NCBI RefSeq assembly: GCF_023715205.1
Contig: NZ_JAMBNR010000001.1
Location: 248,001 to 312,000 of the forward strand
From: Mesobacillus maritimus
GTDB taxonomy: Bacteria > Bacillota > Bacilli > Bacillales > Cytobacillaceae
Length of the DNA stretch: 64,000 bases
Reading direction: 5' to 3'
Below, piece after piece: positions 51,583-60,444 of the stretch. The translations under genes were made by a program, and so were the position numbers. How positions within the stretch are numbered: position 1 is the first letter of the stretch; the number at the start of each line of letters is the position of its first letter. The notes beneath the pieces were generated by a model that saw only the letters and a program-made list of their open reading frames with translations, made no database searches and was not told the origin of the DNA.

Positions 51583-54306
51583 TCAATTAACCGTATAGTA
51601 CGGGAGACAAATATCTACTTGAGTCCCTTTATTTAACTCACTATGAATTTCAATGCTTCCTTTATGTTCTTTGACAATGTTAAAAATAATCATTAACCCT
51701 AACCCTGTACCCTTTTCCTTCGTACTATAAAATGGTTCTCCGATTTGTTTTAATCGTTCAGGTGCTATCCCACATCCTTGATCTGTAATAAGGATTTGAA
51801 TATGTCCTTCACGCTTCCTAACATGAATCGTAATTCGTCCCCCATCTGGCATTGATTCCATTGCATTTTTTATCACATTTAAAAATACTTGTTTCACTTG
51901 ATTGGGATCGCAGTAGATATCTGGCAAAAATTCATCTATCTGTGAAACGATCTCTATATTACTCATATTTGCTTGCGTTTCAACGAGAGGAAGAAAGGCT
52001 TTTAATAGGGAACGAATGGAAGTTCGGGAGTATTTTTTAGCTTGAGGTTTAGCCAAAATGAGAAATTCATTCGTAATCAAATCAATTCTGTCAATTTCAC
52101 GGAGCATGATATCATAGTAATTTTTATCTCCGTTTTTTTCTTTAAGGAATTGCATAAAGCCTTTTATAGAAGTAAGTGGATTGCGAATCTCGTGTGCAAT
52201 ACCAGCGGCCAGTTGGCCAATAGCACTAAGACGATCGGATTTACGTAAATATTCTTCCGCTCGTTTTAATTCAGAAATATCTTTAGCAATTCCATATACC
52301 CCAACAATTCGGTTGTTTACGATGATAGGTAGATTCGTAATATGATAAATTCCACGGCGCCCGTTACGATGGATAAGTCCCGTTTCATAGGACTGAGTTT
52401 CTCCTTGAACTGACTTTTGAAACGCTTTCAGAGTATTACATAGTGATTGATTATCCACAAAATCCGAATAATTTTTTCCTACTATCTGTTCAGGGAAATA
52501 CCCTAATCTTTCCACAGAGGGGTTAATATTCGTTATAACACCATTCAAATCCAGACTATAAACTAAGTCAGGATTAAGTGTGAAAAGGGATTGATATCGT
52601 TGTTTGTTCTCTTCTAGTTCTTGTTCAATCTCTTTCTGTTCAGTTATATCCCTAATAATAGCTGAAACCCCAGTAACAATACCTTTCTTATCTTTTAACG
52701 GAGCATGTGTAATACTGACAGGAATTATGCTCCCATCGTTTCTTTTACGAACCGTCTCATACCCCTTTACTTCAGATTCAGAATAAACTAAACCAACAAG
52801 CTGTTTAAATTCTTCTTCATATCCATCTGGAACATTTTGAACCTTATTCCCAATAAGTTCGTCTCCTGAATTTCCAAACATATCTACATATGCTTGATTG
52901 ACAAAAGTTAACGTTCCATCCTTATCCATCGTTGCGATTGCATCCACAGTATGATGGACAAATGACTCTAGTAGTTCTTGCGTTTTTCTTAGATCATCAT
53001 GCGTTTTCTTTAATTCTGTTATATCACTACATGATCCAATAACCTCAATCACTTCACCGGCTTCATACACCGGTTGTAAGGTGGCTACATAAGCAATTCC
53101 GTTTAAATTTACCTCGTAACTACACTGTTCCCCATCCCACGCCTTCTGATAATAGTTGAGCTTTCGAGTTGCTACCTGTTCAGGTAGAAAATGAAAAAGG
53201 GATTTGCCGATGATTTCTTTTAATGGTACACCCAATTTCTTCACTAACTGACCTGCACCGAATGTATGGATAAACTGCTCATTTTCTTTTCGATACTTAA
53301 AGATCATCCCCTGGTGATTTTTGAGAATATGATTGATTTCTTGATGTCTAGAGCGAAGTTCAAGTTCCAATTTTTTCTCATAGGTAACATCTCTTGCAAT
53401 CCCATAAACTCCAACTATATTTTCCTTAACCAAGATAGGGAGAAATGTAAAATGCAAATCAAGGTCTTGACCTTTTTTATGTGTGATTCTCGCCTCACAA
53501 TCTTGGACAATCCCTGTTTTAGCTTTATTAAAATGAGTGGCCACATTTTTTTTATGTTTTTGGTCAATACAGCAATCATACTTTTTCCCAATTAGCTCTT
53601 CCTGAGGATAGCCAAAGATCGTTTCGCTTTTATTATTAAACCCTAAAAAGTCTCCCTCCAAAGAGAGGATATAAATAGATTCTGGGTAGTGGTCAAACAA
53701 TGATTTAAATCGCTGTTCACTTTCTTTTAGTTGTTTTTCCAAATGAATTCGTCTATCTCGCTCAATTGCAAAACCAGCCAATTTAGCTGTACCCTTCAAT
53801 ATTTCAAGATCAAATGGAGTCGGTCTACAAACTTCTTTGTGATAAATGGCAAAACTACCAATTGGTTTTCCCTCAACTGTGATAGGGACTGACCAACAGG
53901 ATCGAATTCCGACTTCAAGAGCTTCCTTCAAGTTATCAGTCCAAAATGGGTCTTGCTCGATATCTGGTGTAAATACTGGTTCATTTAAATAAACAGCTCT
54001 TCCACACGACCCAGCCTTGGGCCCAACCTTTATCGGACTAAAGGCTTCAAAGAAATCGTTTGGCATATTTGGTGCAGATTCGACAATTAGCTCTTTGTCA
54101 TTGTTTAATAGCAAAATTGAACAATAAACCTGTCGTTGTAGCTGTTCTTCTAATGAGCTTGATAAGGCTCTCAATATTTCAGCTATTGAATCTCCTCTAG
54201 TAATTGTATCAATTAAGTAGGATTGTAATTCAAGTATCATATTCATTTCATCTAATGAAAACCTGCGTGAAGGTGTTCTTCCCGCCTTTTCATAAAAGAT
54301 AACCAT
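51583..54306 (-). CDS. Orphan GAF/multi-PAS sensor histidine kinase, sporulation-kinase-like
   Basis: A 907-residue cytoplasmic kinase without transmembrane helices. A GAF domain spans about 25-190 (AGSCGRAVYLNEPVFTPDIE); four PAS domains follow at about 195-315, 325-435, 445-560 and 570-690 (for example NPDLVYSLDLNGVITNINPS). The dimerisation/phosphoacceptor site is GIAHEIRNPLTSIKGFMQFL, and the ATPase has N-box NVIKNAMESM, G1 DQGCGIAP and G2 GTGLGL. The H-box resembles KinA/KinE, which feed Spo0F. No response regulator is nearby. AGGGGAG precedes the ATG. Confidence 0.9.
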   Translation of the reverse strand: MVIFYEKAGRTPSRRFSLDEMNMILELQSYLIDTITRGDSIAEILRALSSSLEEQLQRQVYCSILLLNNDKELIVESAPNMPNDFFEAFSPIKVGPKAGSCGRAVYLNEPVFTPDIEQDPFWTDNLKEALEVGIRSCWSVPITVEGKPIGSFAIYHKEVCRPTPFDLEILKGTAKLAGFAIERDRRIHLEKQLKESEQRFKSLFDHYPESIYILSLEGDFLGFNNKSETIFGYPQEELIGKKYDCCIDQKHKKNVATHFNKAKTGIVQDCEARITHKKGQDLDLHFTFLPILVKENIVGVYGIARDVTYEKKLELELRSRHQEINHILKNHQGMIFKYRKENEQFIHTFGAGQLVKKLGVPLKEIIGKSLFHFLPEQVATRKLNYYQKAWDGEQCSYEVNLNGIAYVATLQPVYEAGEVIEVIGSCSDITELKKTHDDLRKTQELLESFVHHTVDAIATMDKDGTLTFVNQAYVDMFGNSGDELIGNKVQNVPDGYEEEFKQLVGLVYSESEVKGYETVRKRNDGSIIPVSITHAPLKDKKGIVTGVSAIIRDITEQKEIEQELEENKQRYQSLFTLNPDLVYSLDLNGVITNINPSVERLGYFPEQIVGKNYSDFVDNQSLCNTLKAFQKSVQGETQSYETGLIHRNGRRGIYHITNLPIIVNNRIVGVYGIAKDISELKRAEEYLRKSDRLSAIGQLAAGIAHEIRNPLTSIKGFMQFLKEKNGDKNYYDIMLREIDRIDLITNEFLILAKPQAKKYSRTSIRSLLKAFLPLVETQANMSNIEIVSQIDEFLPDIYCDPNQVKQVFLNVIKNAMESMPDGGRITIHVRKREGHIQILITDQGCGIAPERLKQIGEPFYSTKEKGTGLGLMIIFNIVKEHKGSIEIHSELNKGTQVDICLPYYTVN

Positions 54307-54428
54307 AAAATCTCCCCTAAAAATCCCTATCTTTGTAAATTATTTGATAATAAAATTATAACATTCTAAAAAGTGATTCATAGAAAATTACTTAAACTTT
54401 GTTCAAAAAAATTATTATTATTAATGTG

Positions 54429-54474
54429 AAAATGCCCCAGACTGTTATTTAACTAACAAAATCTGAGGCATTTG
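54429..54474 (-). terminator. Terminator of the cobalamin operon
   Basis: AAATGCCCCAGACT pairs imperfectly with AATCTGAGGCATTT and is followed leftward by A/T-rich sequence. It lies six bases after the last gene. Confidence 0.65.
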
Positions 54475-54479
54475 AGTAC

Positions 54480-55094
54480 TTAAGCCAAGTTACAATGCTT
54501 AGTGCAACCTTCTAATAATAACTTTTGCTTCCCATTCTCCAAATTAATAACGGTTAAGCTTGTTCCATGGATATAAGGTGGTGCCCAAACCTCATCAATT
54601 GGTGCATTCCGACAAAGTAAATACAAAGTTTTTAATACGACACCATGGGTTACTATTAGGATATTACCTGAGGAATGATTTCTTTCAAGCTCTAAAAAAA
54701 AGTCTTTTACTCTTTCTTTAACATCTACAAAGCTTTCACCTGATGCGTTTGTAAACAGCGCAGGAGCGTTCCAATAGGCATGAAATTGTTCTGGATATTG
54801 CGTTTTAATTTCTTCCTCGGTTTTTCCTTGCCAAGGACCTAAGTTAATTTCATACAAACGCTCATCTGTTTCGATTGGAATCGAACGACCTTTATTTACG
54901 AGTTTAGCGGTTTGCAATGTTCGTTGACTTGGGGAAGAAATAACCCTTTGAAACTTTGTTTCTCTTAAGCGCTCGCCTAACTGCTTTGCGTCTCTTATAC
55001 CTTTTTCAGTCAGTTCTGAATCTAGGCGGCCCTGCGTTCGTTTTTCGGCATTCCATTTCGTTTCACCATGACGAACCACATATACTTTAACCAT
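54480..55094 (-). CDS. Histidine phosphatase, second alpha-ribazole phosphatase candidate
   Basis: A 204-residue phosphoglycerate-mutase-fold phosphatase. VVRHGETKWNAEKRTQGRLD holds the catalytic RHG and SPSQRTLQTAK, LYEINLGPWQGKTEEEI and VTHGVVLKTLYL complete the site. It ends the cobalamin operon after cblS and overlaps it by eight bases. Alpha-ribazole-5-phosphate dephosphorylation (CobC) is the expected job by context, but a second CobC-like gene at 57348 makes a different phosphatase substrate possible. Confidence 0.85.
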   Translation of the reverse strand: MVKVYVVRHGETKWNAEKRTQGRLDSELTEKGIRDAKQLGERLRETKFQRVISSPSQRTLQTAKLVNKGRSIPIETDERLYEINLGPWQGKTEEEIKTQYPEQFHAYWNAPALFTNASGESFVDVKERVKDFFLELERNHSSGNILIVTHGVVLKTLYLLCRNAPIDEVWAPPYIHGTSLTVINLENGKQKLLLEGCTKHCNLA

Positions 55095-55821
55095 TTGCTT
55101 CTCCCTTCACACCAATAGGATGAAAAAAATGACCACTCATCCCACGAATGATTTCTTGTTCTCCTTGTGGATACACGACGATAAAGCAAGTAGATGGACC
55201 TGAGCTTTTCCGAAGGTCTAGGTTTGTCTTTAGCTCTGTTTCTTTAAAAGAAGAATGAAAAAAAAGCTGATTTAGCTCAAAAAGCACTCCTTTAGATCCA
55301 ACTGGAATTGTGATTCCCGCTTCTAACTTGCAGATTTGATGAAACAAATGTAATGGAGCCACCTCGTCTGCTTGCTTAAATACCTCTTCGCCAACCAATG
55401 GAGAGCCAATCACAGCTATTTCTAAATCTGATGAGTAAGTCTCAAATCTACTTAACGACCTGATTTTTTTCTTTTTCCCAATGACAGTTACTCCTATTGC
55501 AGACTGAAATAGAGTGAAATTACTTTCGGTGCTTCCAGTAATTTTTAAATCTTCAAGTCTGAGTTCCTTTTTGCCTTTTTCAATTCCACTAACAAGTTCT
55601 TTCCATGCCTTTTCTCCTGCAAAATTCTGCAATGTAACCGCAAATGGTTGTGCGCCAGCTGATATACATTCCATCACGGCAACTCGGAAGGAATAATAAC
55701 CAACCACTTCATAAGGAGCTTTAACTGCGTCTTCCTCTTTCATTCCAATGGCACCGCTATTGTCACAAGCTAGGACAATCTCCTCGTCTTGATTGAACGG
55801 AAGAATTAATACATCTCTCAT
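55087..55821 (-). CDS. cblS: Alpha-ribazole kinase CblS (PurM-like fold)
   Basis: A 244-residue protein with the AIR-synthase/PurM-like ATP-binding fold: LACDNSGAIGMKEEDAV at the start, then VGYYSFRVAVMECISAGAQP and ITGSTESNFT. In Listeria and Geobacillus, CblS phosphorylates alpha-ribazole imported by CblT, so that CobS can use it as the lower ligand. The gene follows cblT with a four-base overlap, the arrangement known for this salvage pair. Confidence 0.85.
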   Translation of the reverse strand: MRDVLILPFNQDEEIVLACDNSGAIGMKEEDAVKAPYEVVGYYSFRVAVMECISAGAQPFAVTLQNFAGEKAWKELVSGIEKGKKELRLEDLKITGSTESNFTLFQSAIGVTVIGKKKKIRSLSRFETYSSDLEIAVIGSPLVGEEVFKQADEVAPLHLFHQICKLEAGITIPVGSKGVLFELNQLFFHSSFKETELKTNLDLRKSSGPSTCFIVVYPQGEQEIIRGMSGHFFHPIGVKGEANG

Positions 55822-56309
55822 ATGCTTTCCTTTCGATTTACAAAGCCAGAACTTAGAATCCCTGCTAATCTAGGAGCTAGCCCCCAAGCAATTCCCATAT
55901 TTAAGGTTGACCCAATTAATAACGAAGGGATCATTGCGAAATAAAAAGCGTTTCCTAATATGAACAAAAAAGGTAGAGGCGCGAAAAAGCTGTTGCCTAC
56001 AACAAACAGAATAGCAGCGAACCATACTTTTTCTTTTTGATAAAAAAACGAAAAAATAACAACAAGTAAAGCCATCTCAACGGCAATCATTCCATGCAGT
56101 AAACCTAGTGGCATGCCTGCTAATAAAGCGGATAGCAGATGGCCAAGCACAGCGACAATTGCCCCAGCTGTCCCACCTAGTATCCCCGCTGCAATCAAGG
56201 CTGGAAACACATCAAAAGCAACACTTCCGATGATGGCTGGAACTTTTATTGCTGCACCGATAACGCTTAGCGCAATTAATAATGCAAGTAAAGTTATCTT
56301 TTTACTCAC
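55818..56309 (-). CDS. cblT: Alpha-ribazole transporter CblT (ECF S component)
   Basis: A 163-residue membrane protein with five or six helices (ITLLALLIALSVIGAAIKVP, DVFPALIAAGILGGTAGAIV, HGMIAVEMALLVVIFSFFY). The size and helix pattern are those of ECF-type S components; neighbourhood with cblS points to alpha-ribazole import. GTG at 56309 is chosen because AAAGGAG lies seven bases before it, just inside the end of the ATR gene; the longer frame adds an unlikely basic lead. Confidence 0.82.
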   Translation of the reverse strand: MSKKITLLALLIALSVIGAAIKVPAIIGSVAFDVFPALIAAGILGGTAGAIVAVLGHLLSALLAGMPLGLLHGMIAVEMALLVVIFSFFYQKEKVWFAAILFVVGNSFFAPLPFLFILGNAFYFAMIPSLLIGSTLNMGIAWGLAPRLAGILSSGFVNRKESI

Positions 56310-56895
56310 CTTTTGTCTCCTCTTTCCTCTTCCCACCACGAAAAACATTTGCGCTTCTGATGTATTCTACATCCTTTTGATTTAATCGGAAATTTATCAC
56401 TCTCGCAAGTGCAAAGAAATAATCAGACAATCGATTTAGAAATTGCAATGCTGTCTCTGGAATATTTTCGTCTACTTTCAATAAAGAGACAACTAGCCTT
56501 TCAGCTCTTCTAGTTACTGTTCGTGCGATATGAATTGAAGCAGCTGGCGGAGTGCCTCCAGGTAAAATAAATCGCTCAAGCTCAGGAGCCTCCTCTATCA
56601 TGTCGTCAATTCGTTTTTCGAGATAACTGACAGCATCTTTCGTTAGCTTTAGCGGAGGGTTATTAGAAACGTTTGCTAAATCGCCACCGCAATCAAAAAG
56701 TTCATGTTGGATTTTTTCTAGGTCCGTCAAGATATCTTGAAAGATGCTTCCATCAAGTTGTGTGACAGCCTGCCCAACAAAACAATTTACCTCATCTATT
56801 GTACCGTAAGCCTCAACTCGAATATCATCCTTATCTACTCTGCCTCCAATTAAACTTGTTTTTCCTTTATCACCTGTTCGCGTATATAATTTCAT
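56302..56895 (-). CDS. PduO-type cob(I)alamin adenosyltransferase
   Basis: A 197-residue ATP:corrinoid adenosyltransferase making the Co-C5' bond of adenosylcobalamin. KLYTRTGDKGKTSLIGGRVD is the ATP-binding N-terminus, DEVNCFVGQA follows, and ARTVTRRAERLVVSL and LNRLSDYFFALARVIN are the corrinoid/ATP helices of the PduO family. It overlaps cblT by eight bases. No riboswitch is seen in the 54-bp upstream gap. Confidence 0.93.
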   Translation of the reverse strand: MKLYTRTGDKGKTSLIGGRVDKDDIRVEAYGTIDEVNCFVGQAVTQLDGSIFQDILTDLEKIQHELFDCGGDLANVSNNPPLKLTKDAVSYLEKRIDDMIEEAPELERFILPGGTPPAASIHIARTVTRRAERLVVSLLKVDENIPETALQFLNRLSDYFFALARVINFRLNQKDVEYIRSANVFRGGKRKEETKGE

Positions 56896-56949
56896 TTCTC
56901 CTCACCCTCCATTATTAAATATAGAATCACTATATAAATGAAAAATTAT

Positions 56950-57396
56950 TTATTTGATTTGACGAGCAATCCCGTACCACACAATCTCAACTCGCTCTGC
57001 GACAGATACAATATCTTGATAGGCCCATCCGGTCACATCTCGCCATTTGCGATCTAAGGCTTGAAGTGGAACAATCCCCTTTGAAAAATCGGTTCCAATT
57101 ATGACTACGTTTCGTTGTGGATCGTTTTGTTCCCATTCATTCCAGCTATCAATAAAACTCCGCCACATATCTCGAATGTCAGAAACATCATACTTTTGAA
57201 CCCACACTTTAAACACCGATTCAATTCCATCAAAAACCATGAAAGGCTGTTGGTAGATTGCTTCTTTTTCCGTCCATAGGTTAGGAAGCTCTCCACCATA
57301 AACGGAAATCCACTGATGTGGTGTTTCATTTAATTTATAATATTCTTTTACCCATTGAGATTTGCCATTAAAGGCACCTCCTGTAACAAAATGCAT
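56950..57396 (-). CDS. CobU-like nucleotide-binding protein (paralogue)
   Basis: A 148-residue P-loop protein. MHFVTGGAFNGKSQWVKEYY has a GxxxxGKS loop like CobU, and later VVIIGTDFSKGIVPLQALDR and WRDVTGWAYQDIVSVAERVE resemble the CobU C-terminal region (DVGxGIVPxxxxxRxFRDxxG). The full CobU is encoded at 58787, so this is a second, shorter version. ATG at 57396 follows GAGGGGAGAG. Same strand and overlap with the CobC gene suggest a cobinamide-related role. Confidence 0.75.
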   Translation of the reverse strand: MHFVTGGAFNGKSQWVKEYYKLNETPHQWISVYGGELPNLWTEKEAIYQQPFMVFDGIESVFKVWVQKYDVSDIRDMWRSFIDSWNEWEQNDPQRNVVIIGTDFSKGIVPLQALDRKWRDVTGWAYQDIVSVAERVEIVWYGIARQIK

Positions 57397-57974
57397 CTCT
57401 CTCCCCTCTTCCATCCATCTTTCTGCCATATCAATTCAAAACCATTGCCGTGAGGTACTTTCCAATCCCAAAACGCTTTTTCTTCCGGTGCAAATTGTGA
57501 TAACAAATATTTGATTACACCGCCATGTGTAATAATTGTAGCTCGATTTTGTTGGTGAACGTGGAGGGATCCTCTTACCTTTTGCCAGCCACAATCTACA
57601 CGTTTAGCAAATTCTTTATAAGATTCCCCTTCCGGCGGTGTTACCGAACAAAAATCTTGCAACCATTGTTCATATTGTGGGTCCCCAGATAAATCTTCAA
57701 ACGTTTTCCCTTGCCACACACCAAAATGAAGTTCGCGAAACTCAGTAACTTTTTCAGGGTAACCACTAGGAAATAAACTCTTTGCTGTCGTTAAACACCT
57801 TCCTAAATCACTTGAAAAGACGAGACGGTCTGTTAAGTGAAACCTAGTTAATTTTTCTTCCTCTTCAGGCAAAAGTGGAGAATCGTTCCACCCTAAATAC
57901 GCTTGTCGTTTATTTTCTTCTGTTAACCCATGACGAAATAATGTAATAACCATAACATCATCCATAACAACCAT
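57348..57974 (-). CDS. cobC: Alpha-ribazole phosphatase-like protein CobC
   Basis: A 208-residue histidine phosphatase: ITLFRHGLTEENKRQAYLGW, FSSDLGRCLTTAKSLFP, LHFGVWQGKTFEDLSG, ITHGGVIKYLLSQF. Placed between cobS and the CobU-like gene, it should dephosphorylate alpha-ribazole-phosphate or adenosylcobalamin-phosphate. ATG at 57974 lies five bases after AGAAGGG and within the cobS end (52-base overlap); ATGs at 57965 and 57953 are alternatives. Confidence 0.88.
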   Translation of the reverse strand: MVVMDDVMVITLFRHGLTEENKRQAYLGWNDSPLLPEEEEKLTRFHLTDRLVFSSDLGRCLTTAKSLFPSGYPEKVTEFRELHFGVWQGKTFEDLSGDPQYEQWLQDFCSVTPPEGESYKEFAKRVDCGWQKVRGSLHVHQQNRATIITHGGVIKYLLSQFAPEEKAFWDWKVPHGNGFELIWQKDGWKRGERCILLQEVPLMANLNG

Positions 57975-58714
57975 TCTGTCCCTTCTACACCGGCTCCAAG
58001 GACATCCCCTGTGATACCCCCAAACCATCTGTTTGTTTTGTTTAAAATGAATAATAGCATCAACAGTGAAGCAACCAATAATATGACGGCACCTATAATC
58101 AAACTAGGTACAATCCAGACCAATCCTCCGATAATGAGGATAGAAAACAGGGGATAAATCCAAAGTGTCCTACTTGTAGCTGCCTGTTTAAACAGAACCC
58201 CAAGGCCCTCGTTCTTTGCTGATTGTCCTTTTAAAAGCAACACTCCCATAATCATTTTACCAAAAAATGGGATAAGTAGAATTAATAGGTAGGTTGATAA
58301 ATCATTCTTAAGCGTAATTTCATATATAAAGAAAAACTTTGTACTTAAGAGGACAATAACAGATAGAACCGAAAACGCCCCAGACCTAGGGTCAGCCATA
58401 ATTTCTAACCGTTTTTCCTGATCACGATAGGAAAAATAAGCATCGCTTGCATCCATCCAGCCGTCAAGATGAATGCCTCCTGTTACAACAATTCCTGCTA
58501 CCCAGACAACAAGTGCCGCTGTTAAGGATGAAAAAGGTGTCCATTCAACGAGGAAATACAACAGACTAGAGTAGATTCCTCCTTGTATTAAGCCTAATAT
58601 AGGGAATGTTTTAATCGCTTTTTCTAAATGGAGATTATCCATTGGTAGTGTTAGCGGAATAGGAACACTTGTGAAAAATTGGAAATTTATCAATAACCCT
58701 TTCAACCATTTCAT
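57923..58714 (-). CDS. cobS: Cobalamin synthase CobS
   Basis: A 263-residue membrane enzyme joining adenosylcobinamide-GDP and alpha-ribazole(-phosphate). LINFQFFTSVPIP opens it; GGIHLDGWMDASDAYFS holds the acidic active-site residues and RLEIMADPRSGAFSVLSVIV follows; GGITGDVLGAGVEGTEWLLW ends it. Six or seven hydrophobic helices. ATG at 58714 has GGAG nine bases upstream; the ATG at 58723 nearly touches that site. Confidence 0.92.
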   Translation of the reverse strand: MKWLKGLLINFQFFTSVPIPLTLPMDNLHLEKAIKTFPILGLIQGGIYSSLLYFLVEWTPFSSLTAALVVWVAGIVVTGGIHLDGWMDASDAYFSYRDQEKRLEIMADPRSGAFSVLSVIVLLSTKFFFIYEITLKNDLSTYLLILLIPFFGKMIMGVLLLKGQSAKNEGLGVLFKQAATSRTLWIYPLFSILIIGGLVWIVPSLIIGAVILLVASLLMLLFILNKTNRWFGGITGDVLGAGVEGTEWLLWMMLWLLHYFVMG

Positions 58715-58786
58715 TTTCAGCATTCTCCAATAATCGTTTATTTCTTTTGTCTATATATTCCCGCATGAGTAAATTGCCTGACGAAT

Positions 58787-59386
58787 TCAGTGATCCCCTT
58801 TCATTAATATCGGAATTCCTACTTCAACAAGATAAGCCCTATTCGCCATCCTCACCAGTTTTTGATGTAGTTTCCCTAGCATTTTTTTATAAATCATTGT
58901 TAGCTCATTATCCGAGTAAGGTTCATAAAAAACTTCATTACTAACGATAATCAGAGTTTGACAGGAACTCACGATCATTTCAATTCCCTCTATAATGTCT
59001 TCCATTAATTGTGCTTGAAAACTAGGATTTCTCCATTTCTCCCCCTCCCGAAAAAATTCATTGTTTAATAACGTTGTTAAACAATCCAATAAGACCACAT
59101 CAGTTATATCAAATACATCCTCTAGCCTCTTTAACCCAATAGGCTGTTCCCACGTCTTCCAATTGACTTTACTTTCGTTTCGGTTTCGTTGATGGTGAGC
59201 AATTCTAGCTTTCATTTCCTCATCTGATGCTTGTCCAGCTGCAATATAATGTAAGATACAATCTGACTGACTAGAGTTGTGGGCGTCATATTGCCTTGCG
59301 ATTTTAATAGCAAGTTCTTCGGCAAAGCTACTTTTTCCACTGCGGACACCTCCACTTACAAATATAAGTGACAGTCGCTCTTCCAC
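58787..59386 (-). CDS. cobU: Adenosylcobinamide kinase / guanylyltransferase CobU
   Basis: A 199-residue bifunctional enzyme: P-loop SGGVRSGKSSFAEELA, IAAGQASDEEMKARIAHHQR with the guanylylated His region, DVVLLDCLTTLLNNEFF, and VSNEVFYEPY. The C-terminus (LGKLHQKLVRMANRAYLVEV) fits but lacks the long 'GIVP' tail seen in some CobU. GTG start; GGAGGC eight bases upstream; overlaps cobD by 31 bases. Confidence 0.9.
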   Translation of the reverse strand: MEERLSLIFVSGGVRSGKSSFAEELAIKIARQYDAHNSSQSDCILHYIAAGQASDEEMKARIAHHQRNRNESKVNWKTWEQPIGLKRLEDVFDITDVVLLDCLTTLLNNEFFREGEKWRNPSFQAQLMEDIIEGIEMIVSSCQTLIIVSNEVFYEPYSDNELTMIYKKMLGKLHQKLVRMANRAYLVEVGIPILMKGDH

Positions 59387-60444
59387 TGTTGAATCGCCTC
59401 CATTAGTTGATTATTTTCAGACGGTGATTTAACAGCAAAACGTAACCATTTTCCCTCCAGCCCTGGAAAATTCATCGTATGTCTCGGGATGATCCCTCTT
59501 TTAATGAGAAATTGAAACATAGGAAATTGATTATCCAAAGTGGGATCTTTTACTAAATAGAAATTTGTTTCTGATGGTGAAACTTTGAATTGTAGATGAT
59601 GAAAAAACGCAAACAAACGCTTTTTTTCAGACATAATCAGATGCAATGTTTCTTTTCGGTAATTCTCACTATCAAGACACCATTCCCCTACTTTCAATGC
59701 TATGGCATTAACACTCCACTCAGGCTGAAATCTAGCTAAGCATTTGATTATCTTTGAATCACCTAGTACATACCCTAGTCTTAAACCAGGTATGGCAAAC
59801 ATCTTCGTCATTGAACGTATAATCAATAAGTTTGGAAACTCTAATATGTATTTTGTAATAGATTCATAGTAATAAACAAAATCATAAAATGCCTCATCTA
59901 TTATCAGTAAACAGTTCTGTTTCTTACATGCCAAAAGTAATTCTTTAACAACAGCATCCGGATAATACAACCCAGTTGGATTATTAGGATTACAGAAGAA
60001 AACGGCATCTGTATTTTTAAGTTTTTTTTCAAGCACTTCGATGTTCAAGTCCCAGCTACCTGCTATTACTTGGTGGTAATCAATGTTACAATTATTCGCT
60101 TTACATGCCTGTTCATATTCTGAAAATGCAGGTTGTACAATTAACACTCGCTTATCGGCTAAGAATCTACCAACGAGGGAGATGATTTCTGCACCACCAT
60201 TCCCAAGTAGGATCTCCTGCGTATCCAAACCGGTTTCATTTGAAAGTTTTTGCTTCAGGTTCAAACCTGCGGGGTCCGGGTAAACGCTAATTTCCTCAAA
60301 TAAACTTTGCCAATTCTTTTTTATAACTGGTAGCGGTCCAAGAGGATTAATATTTGCACTAAAGTCAATTGTTTTATCTGGGAACGGCTCCTCTAAAGCA
60401 TTAAAAAGATATTTTGGATTAGCTCCATGTTTTGGCCAGTTCAA
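59356..60444 (-). CDS. cobD: L-threonine-O-3-phosphate decarboxylase CobD
   Basis: A 362-residue fold-type I PLP enzyme (histidinol-phosphate aminotransferase-like) that makes (R)-1-aminopropan-2-ol phosphate for the nucleotide loop. DFSANINPLGPLPVIKKNW and VYPDPAGLNLK are CobD-like; PLP Lys in SMTKMFAIPGLRLGYVLG; NPNNPTGLYYPD and IIDEAFYDF are cofactor contacts. It overlaps cbiB by 26 bases. Close relatives include HisC, but the cobalamin operon fixes the role. Confidence 0.9.
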   Translation of the reverse strand: MNWPKHGANPKYLFNALEEPFPDKTIDFSANINPLGPLPVIKKNWQSLFEEISVYPDPAGLNLKQKLSNETGLDTQEILLGNGGAEIISLVGRFLADKRVLIVQPAFSEYEQACKANNCNIDYHQVIAGSWDLNIEVLEKKLKNTDAVFFCNPNNPTGLYYPDAVVKELLLACKKQNCLLIIDEAFYDFVYYYESITKYILEFPNLLIIRSMTKMFAIPGLRLGYVLGDSKIIKCLARFQPEWSVNAIALKVGEWCLDSENYRKETLHLIMSEKKRLFAFFHHLQFKVSPSETNFYLVKDPTLDNQFPMFQFLIKRGIIPRHTMNFPGLEGKWLRFAVKSPSENNQLMEAIQQWKSDCHLYL